From Caenorhabditis elegans (taxonomy: Eukaryota > Nematoda > Chromadorea > Rhabditida > Rhabditidae), in the NCBI RefSeq assembly GCF_000002985.6, contig NC_003281.10, positions 8,060,001-8,124,000 of the forward strand: a stretch of DNA of 64,000 nucleotides, in the 5' to 3' direction. Shown piece after piece: positions 45,347 through 57,600 of the stretch (within the stretch, counting starts at the first letter, position 1; each line of letters opens with the position of its first letter). Both the position numbers and the translations under genes were made by a program. Under the pieces are notes generated by a model that was not told the origin of the DNA, ran no database searches, and worked only from the letters and a program-made list of their open reading frames with translations.

Positions 45347-46231
45347 TCTTCGATTCTTCGTGGTTTCTCTCACGATTTTTGTTTAAAAAAATCTAAATAT
45401 GCGTTTTCAGTTGTTTTATTTTAGTTTTGTAATATATAAAATTTTTTAAATGAGAAAGAAAAAAAAAAAAATTTTTAAATGAGAAAATCGACGAAATTCC
45501 GCCGTAACATTCTACTGGTTGCATATGTAATCCTGAATAAAAAGTCAAACATTGAAAAAAAAAACAAGAAATAGGATTGAGAAGGATCTTGTCGATTCCT
45601 TTACAATCAGGTGTATAGTTTGATTCTCTCGATTTTCCACTAACATCTACAGTTTGAACTTTATCTTCAAATTCGAGGGGTTTCGGAATGAGGGAACTGA
45701 GGGGAACCGGTCTAATTGAGAGATTTCAGAGAATGTTGCATTTCATGTTGAATGACGCTTCTTCTTCTTCCCCTTTTTGAATGAATAACAACTGTTGTCC
45801 AAGAAAACGCCGACGGACGACGCAATTGATGGATCGAAGGAGGGTGAATCCGTGTCGCCGCGGAAGACGGTTTGCCATTAGAATTGTCTCCTCTTTTTCT
45901 CTCCTCATCATTTTCCATGCATCACCCCCAGCTTTTCGCAACAACGTCTATGTTACCCGTTTCAGATATGACAAGACATAGAGAAAGAGAGAGGAGGGTA
46001 AGGTTCTACAGACAGAAATAATTAGAAAACGTTTCACTGAGTCATTAGAAAAGTATACCCGTAATCATTGTTTTGTCACGTCATGACAGTAATATGTGTA
46101 ATTCGAAGTTTCGTTTTGTTCCTCATCCAAGTTCAATAAAGCAATTTCACAGACAAACTGTAATTTCCATACTGCGTGATTTCAAAGTTTGATATCCAAT
46201 TTTTACGACTTTGTGAAACTCGTACTTAACG

Positions 46232-46350
46232 GCGCACGGATTCATTTGGATGGGTCTCGCCACGAAGAAAAGGTTATGGTACCAATTTCTGAGTTTCGCA
46301 TCGAAACTAGAGATTTCGTGGCGAGACCTATCTGAATATTTATCTGTGCG
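46232..46350. repeat. Short inverted repeat with GGTCTCGCCACGAA arms
   Basis: Arms 46232-46266 and 46315-46350 are imperfect reverse complements over about 35 bases. The inner 18 (GGTCTCGCCACGAA / TTCGTGGCGAGACC) are perfect. The loop is about 48 bases. A half-copy with the same inner arm occurs at 50511-50540 inside the PGAP2-like gene. Confidence 0.75.
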
Positions 46351-46652
46351 ACTATTACTTAAAGAGTGACTTTAAAGTAGATCTCGGTGAAAAATAACTC
46401 TATTTTATTTTACGAGAAAAGCCGAGTTATTTTCTAATTGACAACTCCTATTTTTGGTTGTATTTTGCCAATCAAAAGTTTTAAAGAAACTGCAGGCTAC
46501 CCAAGCTGATCTGTTATAAATCTTACGCTTGAACTAAACTCTACAAACTCTTCAAAAGCAATGCTCGTTCTCACACTACTCCCTTCCCTCTATGTCTCTC
46601 GCTCCTTGGCATGTATTTTTCATGTAGGCCTTTACCAGCACGTTGAGTCGCC

Positions 46653-46725
46653 GCTTCCGTAGCGCAGTAGGCAGCGCGTCAGTCTCATAATCTGAAGGTC
46701 GTGAGTTCGAGCCTCACCGGGAGCA
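46653..46725 (+). tRNA. tRNA-Met, elongator (anticodon CAT)
   Basis: A 73-base cloverleaf. The acceptor stem GCTTCCG pairs with CGGGAGC (one G-T pair), followed by discriminator A. The D arm is TAGCGCAGTAGGCAGCG, the anticodon loop is CTCATAA with CAT at 46686-46688, and the T arm contains GTGAGTTCGAGCCTCAC. The pattern matches animal elongator tRNA-Met. No intron. Confidence 0.95.
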
Positions 46726-48789
46726 AGTGCTTTTTTGCCCAATCGGAATATGCTATGTTATCTAGATGAGTTTTTGGTTTCACTTTTTCTTGCTTCTCCA
46801 ATTTTAAGCTAAACCGAGACCGAACACCGAATGTGTAACTCTTTTGACTATTTTATAAGTGAAGCTGGTATCATTTCGATGCATCAGTTTGCAAGTACAT
46901 ACCCATTGCTATGTACATAATAAGATTTACTGGTTACTGACTTGACAGTCATGTCTTCTTTTTGTCGTCGCTTTCTTCTAAGCGCGAATAACAACTCCCT
47001 TTGTGTCTACATGTTTGTTTTATTAAATTAATACGAATTTTATTATTGGAAGAAAACTACTCCCCACATAATTTTTACATCTAATAAAATTTTAAAATAA
47101 TCTTTAACTACCCAATAAAACACCAACAGAAATTTTATTACGACAGTTTTCTTCCAGACTTGTCTTAATTTAGACTAACAAAAAGTTTTCAGAGTTTTGT
47201 TTTGAAGTCCGATAACTTTTAGTTACTTTGAGAATAGATTCTTCAATCTTTGCTCATATATTTCAGAAATAATACCCTGATGGTAACCAAGTGATCACAT
47301 TGACCGGACACTACGATTTCGAAACAAAGCATGATAAGCAGCTAGCTTTCTTGTCTTCTTGTATAACCTGATATATTCATTTCTCGAATCATTCTTCTCT
47401 TTTTTCTTCTATTGTTAACCTTTTGTCTACGTCTCATCATCTCTACATATTTTCATTGTTCTCTATTGGATCTCTTTCTAAAAAGTGTCCAAAAAAACTG
47501 ACTTGGCGGTCACTTTTTGGCGCAAGTACCTGTTTGGTCTCAGTTGTTGTGAAAGTACTTTACAAAATCATTTCAAAATTAAAATTGATCTTCACTTATG
47601 CGAGTTTACCTTAAAACTTTTGGAATCATTTCTAAATACACTAGAAAATTTGTTGTGAACATGCAAAAAACCATGAAAAAGGAGGAGTCTATTTGGACGT
47701 TTACCTAACTATAAGTTCCGTCATTTTTTATTTTCTTATCAGTGCTCGTTGCTTTTAAGAACTTATATAAAGGTAATACCGTTGAAAAACATCTGCACAA
47801 TCTTCTCGATTATGTAATTTTCTAAAAAATAAACACCGTTCATATCTTGGTCTTTTCATGTTTTGAAATGTTTTTTGATCTAAGTTTATTTATTTAATTG
47901 TTTTAAGATGGATTTAAAATTGACAAATTACATTTCCGGCATTATTCTGCTTCAAACTGTCTTCCACAACAAAAATTACAAAAATTTCATTAACGAAGTT
48001 TCATAATTTTTCTCAGAGAATGTTTCTTCTGAAAAGAGCATGCTTACTTTCTTTCAACTTACTTTCAAGGTTCAGTGATCATGCCAATTAATTCAATTTA
48101 ATTAATTTAAACGATCACTTCAATTAGCTATCCATTATCTTTTTCTTATCTTCCGCACTTTTAACAGAAAAAGTCTAAAAGAAGTCTCTCTCTATCTCAC
48201 CTGTTTCTCATCAGTTGTTGTTTCATTCAATGTCCATTCCACGGGGAAAACATTAAGTTCTTGTGGTTTTCAAGGTTAGATATTTTTGCTTGAGGATTGT
48301 CAAGCTATTTACTCGATAATATGGAATTTTACGTTTTGTATTTAGCCGTTCAGTTATGACCTTTGAAAAGACGGTCTACCTAATGCCAAATAATATTTAG
48401 AACTATTAAAAGTGGAGTGCAGGCTTGAACCCCTAGAATGTCTAAATACAAATAATTACAACACAACACAATAGTAGGGGACATATGTTTTTAACCCCAT
48501 TTTCAGTATTAATTATGCCTCGCCATTTTTTAAACACAAGATTTTCAAAAAAAAAATTAAAATTATTTGGTCATTATGAATGCTTTCAATAATTTCTCCC
48601 ACTGGCGACACTCCGCCTATTAGAGTGAAATTCGCTAATACTTTTTCCAATCACTGTTTGCAATTCTCCATCGAATTCTTGAAAATCGTCACGGTCTAAA
48701 AATGAAGTTTTTTCTATTCAATTCTCCCTTATTCGTGTCACTGTATTCGTTCAACTTTTGTTCAAAAAACGAACACATTTCATTTAAAG

Positions 48790-51156
48790 ATGGCAGTTGT
48801 TGCGTCGACATCAGATGATTTCTATGCAAACTACGCATTCGAATCGGCAGATCGAAAAGATGAAAACTCAATTCGGGTAAGTGAATCTTTGAAGAAAGGT
48901 CTCATGAATTGAGGGATAAGAAATATAATTATAGGTACCTCGAAGTACAGAAGACAACCGTAGGCTCAAGTATGGACATGCAGAAGATGATAATTCAGAT
49001 ATTGCGTATTTGAATTTTCCAGTTATTGTACCATCACTTGTATTTACAGTTATCTCAATGGGATGTTTTGTGGGTAAGATATTATAAATAAGAATCTCTG
49101 AGAAATTTCGTTTAGAACTTTAGGTTATACCTAACAAAAGAAACTAAATCTACGAAAAATGCGAAGCAAACAATAGCTTGGGTTACTGTACCCCTTATAG
49201 GCACACACTCTTTTCGCAGGCTTAAATGAAAAGGTTTTGATCGTATCGAAACCGAATAACGTACTTTTGCAGTTTAACCATGGGAATAATTGCACAGAGA
49301 ATTTGCAAAACTACAATATAAATCTTTAAAATCTTCGAGTTTTGTTGAAATATTTACATGCAACAACTTTTTGAAAAAGAAACAAAAAGACAAAATGCTA
49401 GCTGTTTATTTTCAGGAGGAATTTTCACATCCCTAAAATCCGACTACATCCCTGATGAACGAGAATTAATACGAGGATACGTTATAGAATATGGCAGCAG
49501 TCGTTTTCGATGTAACGTGAGTCTCCCCTTTCCCCCTACTTTGACTCTCACCCCTTCAACACCCGTGACAAGTGTACGCTCTCGACCGCTGTTACTCTCG
49601 AAGCACGGATGGCCGAGTGGTCTAAGGCGCCAGACTCAAGCGTACATTGCTTGCCTCAAGTTCGAGGTTAACTGGGTGTTCTGGTACTCGTATGGGTGCG
49701 TGGGTTCGAATCCCACTTCGTGCAGATATTTTTGAAAATTTTCAATTAATTGTTTTCAGACAACAATTCCATTTCCAGCAGATGGGCTTCCATCAATTCT
49801 TAATCTTTTTGAATTGAACGTGATAGGAAATGTCCTTTTCCGATATGCAGTCTGTATACCAATAGTAATTAGAGTATTCAATGCACTTACAATAAGGTAA
49901 TTGGAAAATTAAAGTATTTTTCAAACTCAACGCCTTTTTCAGAAATCTTCTCCGTCATGAGTACGACAAAAAGTTCTCATCATTACATAAGGTTATGGCG
50001 GATTCAATGCCAATTTTCACTTTTGTTGAAGCTTTCATGATGTCCCTATTCAGTATTGTTACTGTACATGAGGATTTTCCAGGTAAAATCTGATGCTAAA
50101 AAATCCATTTTGTAGTAAATGTTCTATCAGAATAACGATGTTTTTTAAAGGAAATAAAACTTTTTTGAATCGAGAAAAATTAGCAAATAATGGTACTGTA
50201 TTTGAAAAGTTCCACTCGTTACAGGACCCTTAACCTAAATATCGTTTAATTTCAGAAGCGAATCGTTTCTTTAAAATTGTATTTGCAATGTCATCCGTTG
50301 TTAGTATGCTGACCACCACTACGGTTATGTTTGCATTTTCGTCGAATTCTGAAAGTGTGAGTTTTTGATTACAAGACAATTTTCATTTTTATTTGGCATT
50401 TGGAAGTCAGAAATCTGATTCAAAAATTTAAAAGGATTACAAAAGGAAAGCTAAATTTTGACGTTTTAATTTGAAATTCACATTTTATCATCCACAAAAA
50501 CAAAAATAAAGGTCTCACCACGAAATTTTTTCGCATCGTATCCGTACAAAAGTTATGCGTCTCTAAGTACTACAGTAATAAATACACTTTATGACGTCAC
50601 AAATGTATTAAATTACATGTTTTGGTGGCTTGAATAAAATCTCCAATCTACACTACACTATATACTAAATACACTAATAATCTACACTTTTTTAAACTTT
50701 CGAACACTACTAAAATAACCCCATAAAAATTAATATTAATTCAAACTTTCAAATTAAATTTTTCAGAAATGGGATACTGTATCAATGATCATGAAATTAA
50801 TATCAGTTGTTATTTATGTATATTTAATGCCACAATATATGCAATATCATCAATCTTCTATCACATTTCCAATTTGTCATTCATATAGTAAGTTTTCTTT
50901 CTGTCTTATTTTTAATTGAATCAAATTAATTTCAGTGCCCCAACTGTTCGCTTTAATGGAATATTTCATTATTATTGCATATGCAACGTTTCATCTGTCA
51001 TTCCTAATCGATATTAGAAACATTTCATTCATTTGTTTCCCACGATCGTCCAGTGGAGAGTGTGAACCGATTGATCCAATTAATTTCAAAAAAGGAGCAA
51101 AATATGAACACTGCAGAGCTTTTGAATATAATCAACGAAGGATTCTTAGCTTGTAG
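48790..51156 (+). CDS. PGAP2/Frag1/DRAM-like multi-pass membrane protein
   Basis: Eight exons give 348 aa: 48790-48876, 48935-49073, 49416-49516, 49760-49896, 49943-50082, 50256-50356, 50767-50887, 50936-51156. The N terminus is hydrophilic (about 55 residues). About six hydrophobic helices follow. The first is LNFPVIVPSLVFTVISMGCF; the last falls in LFALMEYFIIIAYATFHLSF. The spacing resembles PGAP2: a charged EDF loop after helix 4, and the last helix beginning ALMEY, as in human PGAP2 ILEYTVV. Family knowledge: PGAP2 is a Golgi/ER protein needed for lipid remodelling of GPI anchors; related Frag1/DRAM proteins have other roles, so function is less certain than family. Intron 3 carries tRNA-Leu. 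The start is the first in-frame ATG. Confidence 0.8.
49190..49272 (-). repeat. Diverged copy of repeat R in intron 2 of the PGAP2-like gene
   Basis: Holds GCACACACTCTTTTCGCAGG followed by GATCGTATCGAAACCGAATA and ACGTACTTTTGCA, matching the right arm (reverse orientation) of the family but lacking the AGTACTCTTTAAAG core. Confidence 0.55.
49603..49724 (+). tRNA. tRNA-Leu (anticodon CAA) with 38-base intron
   Basis: The acceptor stem GCACGGA pairs with TTCGTGC, discriminator A. The D arm has TGGCCGAGTGGTCTAAGGC, the anticodon arm is CCAGACTCAAG...TTCTGG with CAA at 49637-49639, the long variable arm is TACTCGTATGGGTG, and the T arm is GTGGGTTCGAATCCCAC. The intron, 49641-49678, sits one base after the anticodon, the canonical position. 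Leu-CAA genes usually carry introns in eukaryotes. The gene is in sense orientation inside intron 3 of the PGAP2-like gene. Confidence 0.95.
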
Positions 51157-51616
51157 ATTGATGAATTAGTTACAATTATGTTTATTTAATTTTGAATACA
51201 GTTTTTTGTTGAATGAGAAAAAAAGAAACAAAAGAATCACCGATTAAACAACCAAATATTTAAAAATAATTTCACAAAAAGCAATTGAAACAGTCAAGAC
51301 AAAAAAGAATTGAATGAAATCACGCAAACACATATGATATTCAAGAGAAGGAGAGACAGTTGGAGAAACAAGAAAATTGATACTCGTAACTATTTACACG
51401 TGCCACTCAACCCAATTGAGAATGGAACACAAATAATACGGTACTTTGTACGCTACAGTAACCCTAGTTTAATGTAAATTATTGAAGGGTATTTGTTAAA
51501 AAGGGAAAGCATTGAAGGGAGGAATTTAAATGGATTAAGTGAAAGAAAGAGATTAAGTAAAGAAATAGGAGCAATGAAATGGTATAAGGAAATTTGAATA
51601 TTGAGGTAGGAAACAT
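51157..51616. other. Convergent 3' region between the PGAP2-like gene and gei-8
   Basis: 460 bases of A-rich DNA containing both 3' UTRs. TTTATT on the plus strand at 51181-51186 could serve gei-8 on the minus strand, but only if its 3' UTR nearly reaches the neighbouring stop codon. No coding exon. Confidence 0.5.
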
Positions 51617-54600
51617 CTATTCATCATCCGATAAGTCTTCATAAACAAGATTTTTGCATGGTGGACCGTAATCTTTGATTGGTTGAATCCCGTTTTGAGC
51701 TTGAACAACTAAGGGATATTTGACTGGAATCTTCTTGGTAACTGCCACGTGACCGGTTGCCCGTAAATCGATAACTGATCGGAAAGCTGTTTTATCTGGA
51801 AAAATTATGATATTTTTTTTGACAAAATTCGTGGGAATAAAAGCTTACCGCCTGGAAGAGGAGGCAATCTGTTGGCTGGCAACTTCTCAGGATTTCGAAC
51901 ATCGTCATCATCTGAAGACACATCTGACACATTTGAGTTGACTGATGATGGTTTACCAGGAATAATAGGCATAACAGGATGATGTACAGCTTGTGGAGTC
52001 GGAGGTGCTGTCTGTACACCTACTGAGGGAGATGGCATCGCATGTGGTGTGGAAATTGGAGTTGGTGCAGCAATTGAAGCTGCTGCTGGCGGTTGCAGAA
52101 ACTGTGGAGCTGATGCGGACGATGAAACTGTAGACGTTGTCGCTTTGTTCAAAAAATGAGAAAACGTTGTTGGGATCGGCCGGACAATTTCCGCATTGGG
52201 ACGCTGTAAGAAAAGATTCATAGAATTCATTTCAATTTTAAAGATACATACCAAAAGATGGAATTTCTCGTAATGATCAGGCCTGGCTTGCTGCTGCTGT
52301 TGCAATTGTTGTGCCGCCTGCAGTTGAGCTTGTTGTTGAGATTTCTGATGAGCACTATGAATTTGATATTGTTGTAGTGCGAGCTTCTCCGCCGCGGAAA
52401 GATTTGCATATTGCTGTGGATTCTGTTGCAATTGTTGTAGGAATGCATCTAGTTCTCGTGATGGTTGAAGTACAGAAGTCGATTGGAGCATTCTCTGACA
52501 ACGTTCCTCGTCTCTCTTGACAACGTCGTTAAAAATATCAAGATACGAAAACTTGGCAGACGGATTCGCGGCGGCAGCAGCTTCGCTACTCGAAATCAAT
52601 TTAGTCACAATCCGATCAGATGGCGGCGCCTTCGCCTCTTCATACATCATCATTGAAAGACACTCCATAGCTTCATCTTCTGTTTTCACTGGTGGAATGC
52701 TCGATCTTCGCTGGTGAGCAGGAACACTTAAAATGCTCTTCATTCGTTGTCCAGAAAGAGTTCTAGGTCCTTCTGTCGGTTGAAGACGTTTTATAGATGC
52801 TGGCGTCTTGGGTGGTCCTTGATATACACATTCAATTTCATCTGAATTATTTGTGTTTGCAGGTGACACTGCATTCGAATTCATTGCAGAAGCTTTTGTT
52901 TGAAGAAGCTGCGGATGAGTTGGCTTGAAAACTTCATTCATCCTCTCAGCAAGTTCCTAAAAAATCAAATTGTTTAGTTGCAAAATTGAAATGAAACCAA
53001 TGAAGGCTTCCGATTTTGAGAATGGAAGAACGGCCGTTAAACCTCTAACAATGCCATGTGTCGATTTACGCAGTAATGTGTACTCTCGGAGGTGAAGGAA
53101 AAGAGAAGATAGTTAGAAAATTGCTGATTTTTTCTAAAATGCTTCATTTTTGCTTATTATTTTTATATTATACATTCAAATCGGCAATCTTATTTCACAA
53201 TTGGTTTTTTACAAAAAGCTGTTTTTCAAAATACTGTTTTGTCAGTTTTAAATCATTGGAGTTTCGTTCTGATTTTCGAAAAAAAAAACTAATATACTCG
53301 AAAAAATCGCGAAGCATTTTAGTATGCCAAAAGAGAGAAGAATAGAATAAACAATTGCCATCATGTGAATCATTCGCGTTCTGACACATTTTCATTTCAG
53401 ACAAAAAGACAAACCGTTCTAAGATCAGCGAAAATTGAAAAAAATTGTGAGAAGTGTACACATTTCAAAAAAAAAACAAAAAACTATAGCACAAACCTTG
53501 TTGTAATCGGAAGTAGATGAATGTCCCGATGTTCCGGCAGTGATACTACGACCAGCAGCCCCAGAGATCTGAAATTAAAAATTTTAGAAACAGGGTTGTT
53601 CTACTTGATTTTGCACTTCATTCCCAATAAATTGAAATTTTTAAGTTATAGAATAAACGAATAGTAGAGGAGGGAAACGTTTGAAGGTTTTGAGAGAAAA
53701 ATCATGATCATAAATTTTTTGTTTACACAAAGATTTTTTTCTAAAGTCAAAATAGTTTTATTTTAGAAACTTAATATTCCTTCTTTCACTAAGAAGTATT
53801 CAAATATGAATAAAGTTACTTACCGTTGGTGCAACACTTCTTGAAGCTGAAAGAGCAGGACTAACACCTCTACCACTTTGAATTCGAGAAGAAGAAGGCC
53901 CAGCCAATTGAATATGACGATGAGGTGCACCTTGCATACTTGTGATGCTTTCAATTCCTGATTTTCTCTTTGATTTTTGCTCTGGTTGGGTACCATGATG
54001 TTGCTGTTGTTGCTGTAGATGCTGTTGTTGAGCAGCAAAAAGGTATTGATTCAACTGTTGTTCTTGGAGAAGCTTCTCACGATCTTGAGGCTGAAAATGG
54101 GAAAATATAGTAATTTATATTCATTTTAGAAAATCATTTTTCTAAATTTGACTTTTTTCAATATAAATATTTTTATCAAAAAACTATTAAAATTCAGGGA
54201 AAATATGCAGTAACAATAGTTTGAAGTTACAGTACTCTTCAAAAGTGCGCACCTTTCAGCACTGAAAAAATGTCGTGTCGAGACCGGGTACCGTAGTAAC
54301 CCAAAAATAGCTTAATTTTGCGTCAGGATAATATAACTGGTTAATGTGCACAATAGATTCAAGACAAACACGCACGAAACTTATGGAGGAAAAAAGATTT
54401 TAATTGACATGCAAAATTTTGCATCACGTTTCCATGTCATTTTTTGAATCAGAAACATGATTAAAAGACTGCTCATGCGTTTTCATTCTTCAACACCAAG
54501 GGTGCCCACAGTTCTGACACAAACCATCTTATTCTGATAAACAACAGCCAAATTGTGTGGTAGAGTTCCATTTGGATGTTGTGAAAAACGTTGAACAGGA

Positions 54601-57600
54601 GATGATTGGCTAAGTGCAATACGCTTGACTTGCGGAGTTGCTGAAGATACTGGAGCTTCAAGTTTTCTCTTTTGAGCATCTTGATGCTGCTGTTGTAGTT
54701 TCTTGAATGCTTCCTGCTGCTGCTGGTGCTGAATGATGGCCGCTTGATGTGGTGAAGCCTGCAGTGCTGGATACTGCAAAACAAAACAAAAGGGTCACAC
54801 ACGTGGTAAGATGATTCTTCAGGAAGAGAAAGTGAGGTCTTTGTGGGTGAATAGGTGTGTTGAGTGGTTTTACACAAAAAGCATTTCATGCACTAAATGG
54901 ATCACACTGTCGTGCAAACACATATAACTATAGATTTTGAATAGTTGAAGATTTCAAACAAATATCTGACTTTTAGGTTTACCCTGTTGCGAAAAATTAC
55001 GGTAATCGGGCTCGACACGACTGGACATTACTCTTTTTATATTTCTTTAAGCGTGAAATTTTCGGTCGTCTCGAGACCGGAAACCGTAATTTTGCGTCAA
55101 ACATCGATTTTATCGCAACTGGGCAATAGATTTCATAAATATATCGCACTGAAATTTCGAATAATTAAAAATGCCTACCTGAGCTTGACGAATTCCAATA
55201 TTGTTCTGACGTAATAAATTGTGGAAATCATTTTGCTGCTGTTGAAGTTGATCGGGTTTCTGCTCTGCGGCGTATCGTTGAAGTATTTCATGTAAAGTTT
55301 GACGATCAATCTGAAATTTTGATAAATAAATTTATTCTGGAATCAAAATCCCAACCTCATCAAGCTTGAAAACGGAGAAATCGTTGAACTTATTCTGCAC
55401 TCCATTAATACTGAAATATTTTCGATTCTTAACAAGAATATATCTAATTTCGCGTGACTCACAATTTAGCAGGTTCATCCAATTCCTTCACTATTTCAAT
55501 TCGTCTTGCAGCAGCTTGCTCATAACGTTGTTTCATCTGGCCGAGAATTTCGGTATTGTATTGCACTCGCGAGGCTTGAATTTGTGCAGTGTAAGTTACA
55601 ATATTCTCCTCCTCTCGTTTCAAATGTGCATCCTCGGCTATTCTATCGCGAAACAGACGAATTCTCTGAAAATCAACGTTTTCTAGTGAATTCTAGTTTT
55701 ATTTAAAAAAAATGTTCAGAGAAGAAACGTTTCACTTTGTACTCACCTTGATTAGCTCTTCTTTCAGGGTCCTCAGCTCAGCTTCTTGAACATTAGATCT
55801 ACCAGCTGGCATCTTACTTCCAACTGTTGTTGCAGCTCGTGGACGATGAGCCGGAGGTGTCGCACTTGCTGATGTTTCAGAGGGAGTCAGCGATTTTTGA
55901 TGATACGCAGTATTAATTCCTATCGGCATTTGAACACTTGCCGGAATGAGTTGAGGACGATTCATCTGATATTGAGCTTGTGCTTGAGCCTTCAAATGTG
56001 CCTGCTGTTGAGTTTGTACTCGAGCCTGAGCATCAGCTTGAGCTTTCGCTTGAGCGGCTTGGGTTTTCAGTTTAGCTTCGGCTTGAGCTTGTGCCTGTGC
56101 CTGTGCTGCTTGAGCTGCTTGTGCCTGCGCTGCCTGCGCTGCCTGAGCTTGTGCATGCTGCATGGCTAGTTGCTGCTGCTGAAGAATTAGCTGATGTTGA
56201 GCGTTCATGAGCAATGGATTTTGTTGAATAGCTTGTGGAAACTGAGGAAATTGATATTTTGCGTTGAGTAGTGTTCCGAGCATCTCTGAAAAGTTGTACA
56301 TTAATATAAATATTTCAGCGAAAAGCTATATTACGCTGACGCGAAATCTTGCGCCAATATACGGTAATCGGTCTCGGCACGAAATTTTTTATTGAATACA
56401 AGCGGATGTGCACCTTTAAACTATTAAAAGTTAATGCAAATTCGGCAGAAACTAAAGTTTGAAATTACAGTACTCTTTAAAGGCGCACACCCTTTGCGGT
56501 TCACAAAAATTTGCCATGTCGAGACCGGACGGATACCGTATTATTTACCTAAAAATCACAAAAATTCGCATACAGATAATCATTATTATAATGCCCTTTT
56601 TCTGTTTTTTTTGGAACAACACAAAGATGATGAAGAAAGAAAGAAATTATGAAACAAAGCAAAACCGTGTGCCGTCTGTATTGTCATTCGATAGGAATGT
56701 ACTCAATAATGCGTTTATAAAATTGAAAGTGATATAAACAAAATCTCAAATTTACCTGGACTAGAAAATAACTTCTGAAGTGCTTCATCTGGTCTTTGCT
56801 GTGCTTGAAATGGAGTTCCAGATGTAAGAGATCCTTGAGTTTGAGCTGCCTGTACCTGTGCCTGTTGAACTTGTTGCTGTTGCTGTTGTTGTTGAAGAAG
56901 AAGAGCAAGAAACTGAGGATTTATATTTCCAAGTTGTTGCATAAGATTCGATTGTTGTGGCTGTTGTTGTTGCTGCTGTTGTTGCTGCTTGAATAACCCA
57001 AGAAATTGATCCATAGAAGGAGTTGACGCCGCAGTCGGTCGAACTGGAGTCGGCGTGAGTATCTGAGCAGGCGTAGAGACTCGTTGCGGTATAAGCTGTT
57101 GAGGAATAGGTTGTGCAATTAGAGCTGGTGAATGTGTCGTCTGTTGTTGAGTAAACTGAGGCGCCGCACCAGATATGACAACGACTGGCTGTTGAATGGC
57201 AGGAGGCACAATAGTGACCGGCGGAACAGATGTACTTGTTTCAGTTGGTACTAGATGCTGAGAGGCGACAGAGGGTGAGGGCGACGTGGCATTGACGAGT
57301 CTCTCGGCTGTTGCAGCAGCGGCTGTAGAGACGGTCACTGGAGGCGCGGCACTCTGTGCCTGTGGCTGCTGCTGCTGTTGTTGTTGGACAAGACCACGCC
57401 CACCGAGCTCTCGTTCACTGCCGCCAACACTGCTTGAGCCGATGAGATGGGATGATGAAGAGGTTGGTGTGGGCCTTTTTGCTGGTGGCTCGTCTACATC
57501 AATCTCGAGAATGTCATTGTCCTCCTCACCATCATCAGACTCATTTTCCTTTGTATCCATTGGTTCCGGCGGTGGAGGTTGGGACGATGTCGATGGCTTT

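Larger units (their letters stand above)
43728..48789. other. 5 kb without protein-coding genes (plk-1 3' flank to PGAP2-like gene)
   Basis: Holds the plk-1 3' UTR, palindromic element B (44483-44866), one copy of repeat R (45239-45346), a less AT-rich block (45640-45960), an inverted repeat (46232-46350) and a tRNA-Met (46653-46725). I found no exon chain on either strand. The 47400-48780 part is plain AT-rich DNA, probably upstream sequence of the PGAP2-like gene. Confidence 0.55.

Noticed and set aside
49358..49735. 125-aa plus-strand open frame
   Set aside because: It merges PGAP2-like exon 3 with the intron and the tRNA-Leu; the real exon ends at 49516 with GTGAGT.
55897..56169. Plus-strand Leu/Ser/Cys-rich open frame
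   Set aside because: Antisense reading of the Ala-Gln repeat in gei-8; composition is forced by the repeat.
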